Notes: generated by a model not told the origin, from the letters alone. DNA of 9,680 bases from Methanocalculus sp. (GCF_029762515.1 NZ_JARVGN010000035.1:1-9680); one strand, 5' to 3'; shown: positions 1-7,667, counted from the stretch's first letter. Program-made: numbers and translations.

Positions 1-2230
1 TCAGGAGTTTTTCGATGGAATCAACACAGTGGTGCGCCATCTGCTGGTAGTATGGATAATTGTATGGCGTTGTGAGTACGACGACACTTGGTTTCTCCCC
101 GGTTTGATTGACTGCGATTGTATCCTTTTTCAGTTGCACGCCTTCGTTAAACTTTATGATCTGAGCGCCAGTCTCGACGATCAGTGCGGTGCTTCGGTAG
201 TTGATAGCGAGATCGGTCCGTTCCGGATGATCGAAAAAATCCCCGAATTTGACGAAATAGTCCACATCTGATCCAGCAAATCCAAAGATGCTCTGCCAGT
301 CATCACCGACGCAAAAGAGTTTGCAATCGGGGTTTTTATCCATCAGGGCTCTGATGATGTGATATCTCTGGGCGCTGATATCCTGGTATTCATCCACGAG
401 GATGTGATCGTATGCATCATGCAGGAGATCGGGGTTTTCTTTGAGTGCATCCACAGCCAGGTTGATCATATCAGCAAAATCGATGCAATTCTTCGAGTGC
501 AAATGGTTCTGGTATGCCTTGTAGATAATGACGGCAACATTACCGAACGATTTCTGTTTCAACGACCAGCGTTCTTCTTTCAGTCTTCGTTCGATGTCTT
601 CCGGGGACAGGTTGTAGGTCTTTGCGATGACGATAAAATCGGCAATGTGTCCGCTCAGTCTGTTTACTGATTTTCTGCAGTCTTCCCAGACTTTATCGCG
701 GATTTTATTGTAAGGGAGACGCGATATTTCAAATTCAGATTCTGGATCTCGCTCCTTCAATTTGGCGAGGAGTTTTCTTGTCAGGAGTTCATCAAGGTCT
801 TCTTTCCACAGTTCCCACTGGTATGTCTCTATGAGGCCATACTCTTCTTGAGAAGCGAATTTCTGCTTCTTTGCTTCCATGCCCCTGCGATATTCCAGGG
901 AGGGATCAACTCCTTCAAACCATGGTGGCACATTCCCCTCTTCGTTCACACCCCAGTGTTCCAGATATACATTATATTTTAGGAGGTAGAAATCGGGGCT
1001 CGGAAGACGCTCATTTCCCGATTCAGTGGTATAGGACATCCACTCTGCCGGCTCTTCATATTTTATTTCAATATCGCTGCCATCGATCGAATGGGTGAGG
1101 AAATAGTTCAGAATTCTCCGTTCAGCGTCACTCTTTACCTTGGTGCCATTCAACGCCGTGAATGAGAGACTCTGCATATACTCATAGAAACTCTGTTTAT
1201 CCTGAAAATCCGCTTCCTCTTTTTGGATCTCGTCGTCCCCGAAATATTGTAAATAATTGACGATCGCACTGACAAAGTCCTGTGAATCGAATTGATTCAC
1301 GTAGATACTATCGATCAAATCACGGTAGTCGTTCTTGAAGTTGTCCCCGGAAAAGAGTAGTCTTGGCGGATTTGTATTTTTATTGTGACTTGCTGTGTCC
1401 AGTATTTCTTTTCCCAAGGCATGGAAAGTTTTAATTTTTACCTCCACTTCAAATCGTTCCTTTAAGCGATCCCGCATTTCCTTCGCTGCCTTGTTCTGGA
1501 AGGCGAGCGCAAGTATTCGATCAGGATGGATGATATCTGGTTTTCGTTTTATTAAATATGCGATTCTGGTGACCAGCACTTCGGTTTTTCCCGAACCCGC
1601 TCCTGCAACGATCAGGTTGTGCTTGTCGTCCTTGATGACTGCTTTCTTCTGGTTCTCGTCGAGTGGGAAGGATGATTGGTTGAATAGATCCACGTAATCG
1701 ACCATCCGCTTTTCAATAAACGAAGCGTTGAATGAACCAACCTCTTGGTTCATTGCGGTGAGTCGTTGTTGGTATTTTTCGATCTGGTTTCTGAAATCTT
1801 CTGGAATAACTCCTTTTTTCGTCAATAAGAACTGATAGTCGTTTAAAATAGAATTAAAATGATGCTGGATCTCAGTCCTCGTCTGGTATATCAGGTAGGT
1901 ATCGTTTTGATTAATCTGTTCGAGGATTTCTTCTGCCATTTCTACGTCATTGCTGATAGATTTCTGCAGATTTTGAATGCTTTCTTCGAGAATCTTATTG
2001 AACCCGGATATTTTGCGCTGATGATGAAAGTATAGCGGAATGCCAATTAGTGCTGGAATTAATAGAATGCTGATATTTCTTCGGATCTTGAGGCCTTCAA
2101 GTTCCTTATTTAGTCTTTCAAATTCTATGATTTCTGACCGAAAATCCATCGAATCATTTTGTGGTTTATTTTTCTGATTATAGTGCTTTCCGAAATCATC
2201 CTCGAAGAAATCGGACGAGAATTGCCGCAT
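1..2230 (-). CDS. SF1 UvrD/helicase IV-type DNA helicase with N-terminal membrane segment (partial, runs off the left edge)
   Basis: The minus-strand frame is open for 743 codons from ATG at 2230-2228 to base 2, with no stop, so the C-terminus lies outside the window. SF1 3'-5' helicase motifs are clear: Walker A AGAGSGKT at about residues 209-216, motif II VDEYQD at 612-617, motif III GDDWQSIFGFAGSD from 642, and motif IV NYRST from 677. Motifs V and VI would lie beyond the edge. Residues 52-68 (NISILLIPALIGIPLYF) form one likely membrane helix, followed by a helical, Glu/Gln-rich linker up to about 190. Between motifs I and II sits a long insert with PDFYL at 412-416 and YLEHWG at 422-427, a pattern I associate with helicase IV-like proteins and that resembles a PD-(D/E)XK fold. 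The gene lies 63 bases after the SF2 helicase on the same strand, so co-transcription is likely. No good ribosome site precedes this ATG; a TTG at 2263-2261 is an alternative start. Helicase call secure; biological role unknown. Confidence 0.9.
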   Translation of the reverse strand, partial: MRQFSSDFFEDDFGKHYNQKNKPQNDSMDFRSEIIEFERLNKELEGLKIRRNISILLIPALIGIPLYFHHQRKISGFNKILEESIQNLQKSISNDVEMAEEILEQINQNDTYLIYQTRTEIQHHFNSILNDYQFLLTKKGVIPEDFRNQIEKYQQRLTAMNQEVGSFNASFIEKRMVDYVDLFNQSSFPLDENQKKAVIKDDKHNLIVAGAGSGKTEVLVTRIAYLIKRKPDIIHPDRILALAFQNKAAKEMRDRLKERFEVEVKIKTFHALGKEILDTASHNKNTNPPRLLFSGDNFKNDYRDLIDSIYVNQFDSQDFVSAIVNYLQYFGDDEIQKEEADFQDKQSFYEYMQSLSFTALNGTKVKSDAERRILNYFLTHSIDGSDIEIKYEEPAEWMSYTTESGNERLPSPDFYLLKYNVYLEHWGVNEEGNVPPWFEGVDPSLEYRRGMEAKKQKFASQEEYGLIETYQWELWKEDLDELLTRKLLAKLKERDPESEFEISRLPYNKIRDKVWEDCRKSVNRLSGHIADFIVIAKTYNLSPEDIERRLKEERWSLKQKSFGNVAVIIYKAYQNHLHSKNCIDFADMINLAVDALKENPDLLHDAYDHILVDEYQDISAQRYHIIRALMDKNPDCKLFCVGDDWQSIFGFAGSDVDYFVKFGDFFDHPERTDLAINYRSTALIVETGAQIIKFNEGVQLKKDTIAVNQTGEKPSVVVLTTPYNYPYYQQMAHHCVDSIEKLL

Positions 2231-2293
2231 TTTATTGTTGTGCAGGTGCCATCGTGAAAGCAAAACTCCGGCCTTTTGATTTACTCTCGAATC

Positions 2294-4960
2294 CTAATCC
2301 CTCAATTTTTCCAAGGCCTTCAACACAGCCTTTTGCACCTTCGGATTACGATCCCGCTGCCGTATCGTCAATGCGAGACGCGCACGGGGATCTCCGATAT
2401 CACCGAGGGCCTGTGCAGCCTTTTGGCGAATAGCCGGGGAAGAATGGTGCAGGCATTGGATCAGGGGGTCCACCGCTCTCCGGTCACCTATACGACCCAG
2501 TGCCCCGACGACCTGCTTTTTAACCTCCTGATCCTGGGTGCTCAACAAACAGATCAGCGGCTCGACTGCCGTACTCCCTTCACGGACTAACACGGTGATG
2601 GCCCGGTCACGATCGCTTTGTGAACGATTATTCTCGAGCATTTTTATGAATAAGGGGATATTCACTGAACTACGATCAGATGGGGATGTGGGAGCTGAAC
2701 TCTCATGAGATTCTATACTGGAACCTGGAATGTTATGAGGCGTTATTGCGTTGCTGGTGATATTTCCGTAGCGTTGCAGCAGGATCCGAATCATATCCGG
2801 ATCTCTGTTTCCAATAATGAGGAGCCAGCGGTGGCTAGGAATATCGAGCATCAGTTCCTCGCCATATGCGGATCGAAGGAGGTCTGCCCAGTTTTCATCG
2901 GTCAGATGATCCAGAATCCTACCCAGAAGATCGAAGAGCTTTGCCTGGGCCTCCGGGTGGATTGCATCGACGAGGTTCTGGATTTTGATTGTGCCGAAAT
3001 CATCGGTGGTCAGCGATTCATTGTCAGAGAAGTACTGGCTGATAGCGCCCTCGGACAGCCACTCAAACGCAGCGAATTCCTCTGATTCATCGACGACCTC
3101 CTCGATGGGGATGCCCATTTTCAGTGCCACATCCGTTATCCAGGCCAGGTCGTTCTGGTAGGTAAACGAATCCTCTGACACGAGGTAGTACCGGGGGACC
3201 GCCACGAAATGGTGAAACACCGGCTGCTTGTTCGGTCGGTTTCTCAGGATACGCCCCAGGCGCTGGATGAGCTGGAGTTCGGTCTTTGATGCAGCGACAT
3301 TGATGCCGATCTCTGCATCGGGGATATCGATACCCTCATCCAGCATCTTCGGGGCGATCAGGACGCCATGTTTGCTGGCCCTGAACCGCTGGAGTGTGTG
3401 GGCAACTACTTCAGGTTTCAGGTTCGAATGGACGAGGAAAGCTGGCACCGAGCGGGAGAGGCGTGCAGCGATCCGTTCACAGCTGGCAATGTCCATCGCA
3501 AAGAGGACGCACTTGTGGGTGGAGGCCATCTTTTCTGCAAGGTCGATGGCGTGTGCGATCTTCGGTGAAGAACGGTGAATCACCCAGCGCCGTTTATTCA
3601 CAAGGCCGATCAGGTGGCTCCACTCCTCCGGAATTGTGTCATTCCGGTAGCGGAGATCCTTCATCAGGCGGACAAAGTCCCCGATATGTTCGAACCGATC
3701 GAACCGGTTTCTGGAAAGGCTCCGGATTGTTTGCTCCTGGGTGGCGTTGATGTAGCCCAGAAGGTTGGTGGTTTTTTCTGTGATGGAGGCAAATTCGGTC
3801 TCTTCGGGAATGTCCAGGAATGTCTTGTGGATGACCAGCTTGAACTCGGGGATGATGCCATCCTTCCGTGCATCGGTGAGCGAATAGGTGAATACCGGTC
3901 CGCCCAGGTACCGATCCAGGACCTCGATTCTCTCCCTGCCCTCCACGGTTGCGGAGAGACCCATCTTCCAGCGGCAGGGGACGGTGAGCGCTTGCCTGAA
4001 CTTGAGGCCGGCTCCGTGGTGCACTTCATCCACGATGAGGAGATCGGTGTAGTACTTGTCGGGATCTCGCAGGACTTTCTGGATCGTGGCAAAGGAGAAC
4101 ACGAACTTCCCCTGGAAGGAGAGGGGTTGGGTGTAGTCATCATCGGGATCCCCGATGAACCCAAGCTTCTCGATGACCTCGCGCCGCCACTGGTTGAGGA
4201 TTGCCCGCGAATGGCAGAGCACGAGCACGCGAAGACTGCCCATTACCGAATAGAGATGGTACGCCGATGCCAGGCCCACGAGGGTTTTACCGGTTGCCGT
4301 TGCCATCTGCACGATCCCTTTTCCCCCGGCGCTGATCCACCGCTCACGGGCGCGTATCTGGTGCTTCCACAGGGGGAGGAGAATCTCCGGTGTCTCAGCC
4401 ACTTCCCTCAGCTCGGCATCGGAATCGGGCCAGTCATTGAGGAACGCTTCCCATGCTTCAGCTCGTTTCAGGCCGAGGAAGAGTTCCATTACAAAGAGCG
4501 AGCTTCCCGCAGAGAACAGCCGGGACACGTCATCAATCGCTGACGGAGAATAACCAATCTTGATGCCGATTTTTTTGAGGATCTGGATCTTCTGGATCTC
4601 AGGATAAGAATGGAGGTCCTGCACGAGGCGCCGACGGAATGTGGAAAATTCGGCCCTTGGATCTGCCGCATCAGGTTTCTCCAGCAGGTGTTCGAAAAGA
4701 ACCGCTGCAGACATCTCTGCGACATACTCCTCCAGCTGGCTATAGGCGGCGCCGGCTGTTTCCAGTTGGGGGACGAAAAGTGTCCGCTGAAAGGTGCGGA
4801 GATTGTATTCATTGTCGTAGTGGTTGAGGAGTTCTTCATCCGCAAGGCTCAGGGCCACCGGAGCGGAATGTGGATCCAGTTGGTTGGTTTTGAAATAGGG
4901 GAACGTGAAACGCTCAGGATGGTTGAGGTATTCCAGTTCGTATTCAGAAAAACGCTTCAT
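2294..4960 (-). CDS. SF2 DEAD/H-type helicase with C-terminal HEAT repeats
   Basis: This 888-residue ATP-dependent nucleic-acid helicase/translocase is of the ERCC3/type III restriction-subunit (ResIII plus Helicase_C) type. Visible motifs are a Q-like lead-in WKHQ at 198-201, motif I ATATGKT at 220-226, motif II DEVHH at 311-315, motif III SAT at 336-338 and motif VI QLIQRLGRILR at 563-573. Residues 1-195 are helical and acidic and match no domain I recognise. After a Ser-rich linker (about 745-765), residues 780-888 hold about three HEAT/PBS-lyase-like repeats, with core patterns such as AVEPLICLL, AVDPLIQCL and ALGDIGD, probably a protein- or nucleic-acid-binding scaffold. The ATG is set by GGAG 7 bases upstream. 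The SF1 helicase follows 63 bases downstream on the same strand. Fusion of a HEAT tail to an SF2 motor, paired with a second helicase, suggests a defence or repair complex. That is inference; the enzyme class is secure. Confidence 0.9.
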   Translation of the reverse strand: MKRFSEYELEYLNHPERFTFPYFKTNQLDPHSAPVALSLADEELLNHYDNEYNLRTFQRTLFVPQLETAGAAYSQLEEYVAEMSAAVLFEHLLEKPDAADPRAEFSTFRRRLVQDLHSYPEIQKIQILKKIGIKIGYSPSAIDDVSRLFSAGSSLFVMELFLGLKRAEAWEAFLNDWPDSDAELREVAETPEILLPLWKHQIRARERWISAGGKGIVQMATATGKTLVGLASAYHLYSVMGSLRVLVLCHSRAILNQWRREVIEKLGFIGDPDDDYTQPLSFQGKFVFSFATIQKVLRDPDKYYTDLLIVDEVHHGAGLKFRQALTVPCRWKMGLSATVEGRERIEVLDRYLGGPVFTYSLTDARKDGIIPEFKLVIHKTFLDIPEETEFASITEKTTNLLGYINATQEQTIRSLSRNRFDRFEHIGDFVRLMKDLRYRNDTIPEEWSHLIGLVNKRRWVIHRSSPKIAHAIDLAEKMASTHKCVLFAMDIASCERIAARLSRSVPAFLVHSNLKPEVVAHTLQRFRASKHGVLIAPKMLDEGIDIPDAEIGINVAASKTELQLIQRLGRILRNRPNKQPVFHHFVAVPRYYLVSEDSFTYQNDLAWITDVALKMGIPIEEVVDESEEFAAFEWLSEGAISQYFSDNESLTTDDFGTIKIQNLVDAIHPEAQAKLFDLLGRILDHLTDENWADLLRSAYGEELMLDIPSHRWLLIIGNRDPDMIRILLQRYGNITSNAITPHNIPGSSIESHESSAPTSPSDRSSVNIPLFIKMLENNRSQSDRDRAITVLVREGSTAVEPLICLLSTQDQEVKKQVVGALGRIGDRRAVDPLIQCLHHSSPAIRQKAAQALGDIGDPRARLALTIRQRDRNPKVQKAVLKALEKLRD

Positions 4961-4967
4961 TATTGAG

Positions 4968-4971
4968 CTCC
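4968..4971 (-). promoter_or_regulatory. Ribosome binding site of the SF2 helicase gene
   Basis: GGAG on the minus strand (CTCC on plus) lies 7 bases before the ATG at 4960, a normal archaeal spacing. It supports this start over later in-frame ATGs. Confidence 0.6.
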
Positions 4972-4991
4972 GTCGGATCCACCCATTTGCG

Positions 4992-5012
4992 ATTATATCA
5001 AACTATTATATC
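4992..5012 (-). promoter_or_regulatory. Duplicated TATA-like element upstream of the SF2 helicase
   Basis: The minus-strand octamer GATATAAT occurs twice with a 13-base period (5012-5005 and 4999-4992). The distal copy would place a transcript start near 4984, leaving a roughly 24-base leader that keeps the Shine-Dalgarno site. The proximal copy would start the transcript at the ribosome site itself. The distal copy is therefore the likelier TATA box, and the proximal one may be a second start or part of an operator. Confidence 0.4.
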
Positions 5013-5089
5013 GAGAATAAACTCAATTTTTCATCTTTATGTAAATATTAGGTTCTCTATGACATTTTTTGAAATATAAGAGTAAAAGA

Positions 5090-5227
5090 TTTGGCTCTGT
5101 AGAATTCCTTAACGAGAACAACAAGGACTGGTGTCTTCATCTCAGCCCCTGCCGGGTGAGTCGGCTATGTCCTCCGCTTTGCGTCACAGGGCTACGACCA
5201 GGCATGCTCCGCGGGGCCTTTGGCGTT
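5090..5227. other. GC-rich non-coding strip, possible mobile-element remnant
   Basis: Between the SF2 helicase promoter and the stop of the AlbA_2 regulator, composition switches abruptly from AT-rich (4981-5090) to GC-rich. It begins with GGCTCTGTAGAATTCC, which looks like the kind of sequence found at insertion-sequence ends, but no matching inverted end or transposase is visible in the window. No credible reading frame is present. There is a short GCCG/CGGC stem near 5147-5161 and a CCGCGG palindrome near 5211. Confidence 0.25.
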
Positions 5228-6520
5228 TCACTTTTTTACCACATAATAGACATGGGAGCCCGAACCCTTCTTCTCGGCAAGACCAAGTTTTTCCAGTTTT
5301 CCAATTCTCCTGAGGACCGTGTTTTTCGAGACGTTCAGTCGAGATGCGATGTCCCCGCTCTTCATCGGCACCGTGATCAGTTTGAGGATTTGCGTATCCG
5401 TATCATCAAGAGACGCAGACACCACTTTTTTGAATATCACGGTAAATGTAGCGGGGGCTGCCTTGAATTCGACCGAACACAGGGGGTGGTTTGCAACCTC
5501 TTCCTCGATCATCTTGATGCCAAACCCGTACCGCTCGATGTAGCCCGAATCATACAGAAGATTCGATAATGACGGGTTTCTGGGGATGTGTTCAGGGTCG
5601 CGGATGTCAACGCCCGGCATGAGGCCGCCGGGATTTTTTATCTCGAACCTGTCGGGATAGACGAGGATCTTCACATCAGCGCTGATGGTATAATTCCGGT
5701 GGCAAACGGCGTTTATCAGTGCTTCACGAATTGCCCGCGGAGGGTATTCCTCAACTCTGATCCGCCGTGTCCCTACGACAACATCGATCTTTTTGATATC
5801 CCGGATCAGGCCCTCATATGCATCCTCAATAACCTTCCAGACTGGCCCTTCGTACTCCTCACTCCACATGGGGCCTTCTTCGCCCATCCCCACCTTTCGG
5901 ATTTTTGCATAGGCGATGGTTTCGGTGGCGTCGGTGAAGAACAATATTCCTGCGTTGGTGAGTTTGTCGTTTCTTATGGCCCCGGCACTCCGCAGGTATC
6001 TGGGCCTGTTGTCGTCTGCGATTGTTTTTCCCCTGGTCTCTCTCACCCTCTCAAAGAACCAGTCGATATAATCCGGCCGTGCGTTGTCTCTGGGGAGCAT
6101 CGGGATCTCATCCCAGTTGATGGTCCCCATTTCCGAGGAGAGCATGACAATCTCCTGGAGGGAGAGGGGTCTGACGCCGGTGCCCGTTCTTATATAGACA
6201 ATCCCGCCGATCGAGCACAGGGAGGAGCCTTTCTCGACGCTGATCACAAGAAGGTCCTTGTCATCGATTGATAGCTTCTCTGTTTTTATTGACGGCGGGG
6301 GGAGTATTGACTGAACCGAACTGGTAACCCTCTCCATTGCCTCTTTTACGTTGGTTCCGACGATCTTTCCTGTATCTGATACTCCGACGAGTATCTTTCC
6401 GCCGTCGGAGTTTGCAAAGGCGGCAATTTCGTGGTGGATGTTTTTTCCTGCCGATTCTTTGAACTCAAGGACTTCGGATTCTCCCGATTGTATCAGGTAG
6501 ATGAGTTCCTCCAGATCCAT
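5228..6520 (-). CDS. AlbA_2 (Schlafen-like) / HATPase / winged-helix transcriptional regulator
   Basis: A 430-residue cytosolic protein of the COG2865 type, often mislabelled RecG-like. Residues about 14-125 are an AlbA_2 domain, with the hallmark ESEVLEFKES at 15-23 and FANSDGGKILVGVSDTGKIVG at 35-55. Residues about 255-365 match the HATPase_c_4 domain: REALINAVCHRNY (265-277) resembles an N-box, with RFEIKNPGG (291-299) and RYGFGIKMI (330-338) after it. The last 60 residues form a winged helix-turn-helix (SGDIASRLNVSKNTVLRRIGKLEKLGL). Length is normal for the family. The ATG has no Shine-Dalgarno site and no upstream in-frame start, and a T-rich TATA-like stretch 23-37 bases upstream fits a leaderless message. 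A repeated TACTGTTC element abuts the start codon, suggesting autoregulation. Family members are usually annotated as regulators, but ligand and targets are generally unknown. Whether it controls the helicases downstream is inference. Confidence 0.9.
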   Translation of the reverse strand: MDLEELIYLIQSGESEVLEFKESAGKNIHHEIAAFANSDGGKILVGVSDTGKIVGTNVKEAMERVTSSVQSILPPPSIKTEKLSIDDKDLLVISVEKGSSLCSIGGIVYIRTGTGVRPLSLQEIVMLSSEMGTINWDEIPMLPRDNARPDYIDWFFERVRETRGKTIADDNRPRYLRSAGAIRNDKLTNAGILFFTDATETIAYAKIRKVGMGEEGPMWSEEYEGPVWKVIEDAYEGLIRDIKKIDVVVGTRRIRVEEYPPRAIREALINAVCHRNYTISADVKILVYPDRFEIKNPGGLMPGVDIRDPEHIPRNPSLSNLLYDSGYIERYGFGIKMIEEEVANHPLCSVEFKAAPATFTVIFKKVVSASLDDTDTQILKLITVPMKSGDIASRLNVSKNTVLRRIGKLEKLGLAEKKGSGSHVYYVVKK

Positions 6521-6606
6521 GGTTACTGTTGCACCATAGTCGTAAAAAAATGTAACGGTAGGTTGGTTACTGTTCCATTTTCAGGGTGAACAGTAGTGAA
6601 CAGTAA
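6521..6606. promoter_or_regulatory. Four-copy TACTGTTC operator array upstream of the AlbA_2 regulator
   Basis: The plus strand shows GGTTACTGTT at 6521-6530 and GGTTACTGTTCC at 6565-6576. These are followed by two head-to-tail inverted copies, GTGAACAGTA at 6586-6595 and GTGAACAGTA at 6596-6605. The shared core is TACTGTTC / GAACAGTA (the first copy ends in G). Copy 1 touches the start codon and probable transcript start; copies 2-4 lie upstream of the T-rich TATA-like stretch (6543-6557). Placement on both sides of the promoter is typical of a repressor site, with the adjacent winged-helix regulator the obvious candidate binder. Confidence 0.55.
6543..6557 (-). promoter_or_regulatory. Candidate TATA-like box of the AlbA_2 regulator
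   Basis: The minus strand reads TTACATTTTTTTACG, centred about 30 bases before the ATG at 6520. This predicts a transcript start at or just before the start codon, consistent with the absence of a ribosome binding site. The match to an archaeal TATA consensus is loose. Confidence 0.3.
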
Positions 6607-6862
6607 AGATGGTGCGGGAGGTGCTCGGTTGAAAAATCGATGTCATTCTTCTCGATCGGTCGGGCTTGCTCACTCGCTGCGGCAGGCCTCCGCTCGCTTC
6701 GCAACACCTCCCTTGTTTTTGCCCGGTTGATGGTCATCGGCAACGCCCTCACGCGTCGCATCTCCGCTTCGCTCCGGTGCTCTGCGTGACGGCTCCTCGT
6801 GCACGCCGCCTTCGCAGACTGCTGGCGCAGACTGCTCGGCGGATGTGTACTGGTACGGTGCG
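6607..6862. other. GC-rich non-coding stretch with short degenerate CGCTTCGCT-type repeats
   Basis: Frames here are open only because the stretch is GC-rich; translations are low-complexity Arg/Ala/Pro strings with no domain. It contains reiterated CGCT/TTCGC words. An 8-base inverted repeat, GGGAGGTG (6616-6623) with CACCTCCC (6705-6712), is followed within a few bases by a T5 run. The part from about 6748 onward is a diverged match to 9364-9420, so it belongs to the same repeat family as the 77-bp unit downstream. Confidence 0.5.
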
Positions 6863-6939
6863 AACGCCGCCAGGAATATCAGGTCTGCCGCCCTTCGGCG
6901 GCACCGCTCCCTGCGGTCGCTGACCAGATAATCCGGGCG
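6863..6939 (+). repeat. 77-bp structured repeat, copy 1
   Basis: Identical over all 77 bases to 9431-9507, same orientation. The unit folds on paper into a three-way junction. The closing stem pairs CGCC, GGA, TATC and GGTC on the left with GACC, GATA, TCC and GGCG on the right; two symmetric A/A mismatches and one 4/1 internal loop interrupt it. Inside are two hairpins: GCCGCC-CTTC-GGCGGC (6 bp) and CCGC-TCCCT-GCGG (4 bp). The structure fills 75 of the 77 identical bases. A more diverged left flank (from about 6748) also resembles copy 2. Confidence 0.85.
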
Positions 6940-6957
6940 GCTGGCATGGCACCTATA

Positions 6958-6971
6958 ATTTTTTAAAAAAT
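6958..6971 (-). terminator. T-run terminator of the zinc-ribbon gene
   Basis: A perfect 14-base A/T palindrome (six T then six A, flanked by A and T) begins 17 bases past the stop codon at 6988. Read on the minus strand it gives a run of six T after a G/C-containing segment, the usual intrinsic signal in archaea. Confidence 0.45.
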
Positions 6972-6987
6972 GTCGGAAAGAGTGTCA

Positions 6988-7602
6988 TCATTCTGATAAT
7001 ACACGTTTGATCAACTCTTTACCACGCTCACTGGCTATTACATGAAAGATTTGTTCCTCCAATTGTGACGTGTCGAGTTCGATCGTAATTTTTCTATTTT
7101 TTGTGGTGGTGGGTTTATGCTTGCTTTCAACTTGTTTTTCTTCTTTTGTACTCTTAATTTTTGAGAATATCCCAAATATATCTGAAAAATCAAATTGTGC
7201 TGCAGTTATATCGATGTCTCTTACCCGCCTGACAATTTCCTTGCTTTCTGGGCGTAATTTTCGTTTTTCGCCAATGTTTACGAAATAAACATAGATTTCT
7301 CTGTAAGAGAGATTGCATACAGCGCAGTCACAAAATGTCAGAAGCGCTTCTCCCCTGAAAAGGAGCATATAGGCAAACAATGCATGGAAAAATGGGACTG
7401 CCTTGAGTTGGCACGGCGTGAATCTCGGAATTTCTTTGTTGGATTTTTTCTCGTCTGAAGCTTCGAATAGTTTTTCTACCGGTACCCGTTCTGTTGGAGG
7501 TGTTTTTTCTTCAATGTCTTTTAGATCTACGCCGCAATGGACACAGTAATTTGAATCATCTTTAATCTCTCCACCGCAGACATCGCATTTTTTCAAAGTC
7601 AT
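6988..7602 (-). CDS. Small zinc-ribbon protein of unknown function
   Basis: From ATG at 7602 this is 204 residues. The N-terminus is a treble-clef/double zinc ribbon with C6, C9, C20 and C23 (CDVCGG, then CVHCG), as in many small archaeal zinc-ribbon proteins. Residues about 25-60 are charged linker. Residues about 70-90 are strongly hydrophobic (VPFFHALFAYMLLF), followed by a second Cys group CDCAVC. The C-terminus is Lys/Glu-rich with an amphipathic tail. An in-frame TTG at 7617 extends the frame by five codons, but AGGA lies five bases before the ATG, so I chose 7602. It is divergent from the PIN gene, the two sharing a roughly 125-base promoter region, and it sits at the left end of the AT-rich segment. 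I do not recognise the family beyond the ribbon. The hydrophobic stretch may be a buried helix or a short membrane anchor. Confidence 0.75.
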   Translation of the reverse strand: MTLKKCDVCGGEIKDDSNYCVHCGVDLKDIEEKTPPTERVPVEKLFEASDEKKSNKEIPRFTPCQLKAVPFFHALFAYMLLFRGEALLTFCDCAVCNLSYREIYVYFVNIGEKRKLRPESKEIVRRVRDIDITAAQFDFSDIFGIFSKIKSTKEEKQVESKHKPTTTKNRKITIELDTSQLEEQIFHVIASERGKELIKRVLSE

Positions 7603-7624
7603 TCGGTTCCTATTCAAAACCTTA

Positions 7625-7645
7625 TGGGATTTAAGTTCAATCCCA
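7625..7645. promoter_or_regulatory. Perfect 7-bp inverted repeat in the leader of the zinc-ribbon gene
   Basis: TGGGATT (7625-7631) and AATCCCA (7639-7645) are separated by 7 bases. The repeat covers the predicted transcript start of the minus-strand gene, about 25 bases from the TATA-like box at 7662-7667. It could be a dimeric operator or a 5' leader hairpin. Confidence 0.35.
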
Positions 7646-7661
7646 ACTCTGGCAAACTATG

Positions 7662-7667
7662 TATATA
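7662..7667 (-). promoter_or_regulatory. TATA-like box of the zinc-ribbon gene
   Basis: TATATA within an AT-rich run on the minus strand, about 60 bases before the ATG at 7602. It predicts a leader of about 35-40 bases that retains the AGGA ribosome site. Confidence 0.4.

Noticed and set aside
2231..2296. The two helicases are in the same frame, separated by a single TAG and 21 open codons; possible amber readthrough or pyrrolysine
   Set aside because: An open run of 21 codons is expected by chance, the HEAT tail ends naturally at the TAG, and the downstream gene has its own ATG. No pyrrolysine insertion signal is seen.
3575..4543. Long 322-codon open frame on the plus strand
   Set aside because: It is the antisense shadow of the SF2 helicase, whose motifs are unambiguous; the plus translation shows no domain.
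5588..6271. 227-codon open frame on the plus strand
   Set aside because: Antisense shadow of the AlbA_2 regulator; no recognisable motif and no ribosome site.
6616..6712. 8-bp inverted repeat with T-run as an intrinsic terminator or small RNA
   Set aside because: The arms are 81 bases apart in repetitive GC-rich sequence and no transcript source is evident, so I did not call it as a separate feature.
6567..6952. Overlapping short frames on both strands (64-85 codons)
   Set aside because: They lie in GC-rich repeat DNA with few stops; translations are low-complexity and run across the structured repeat.
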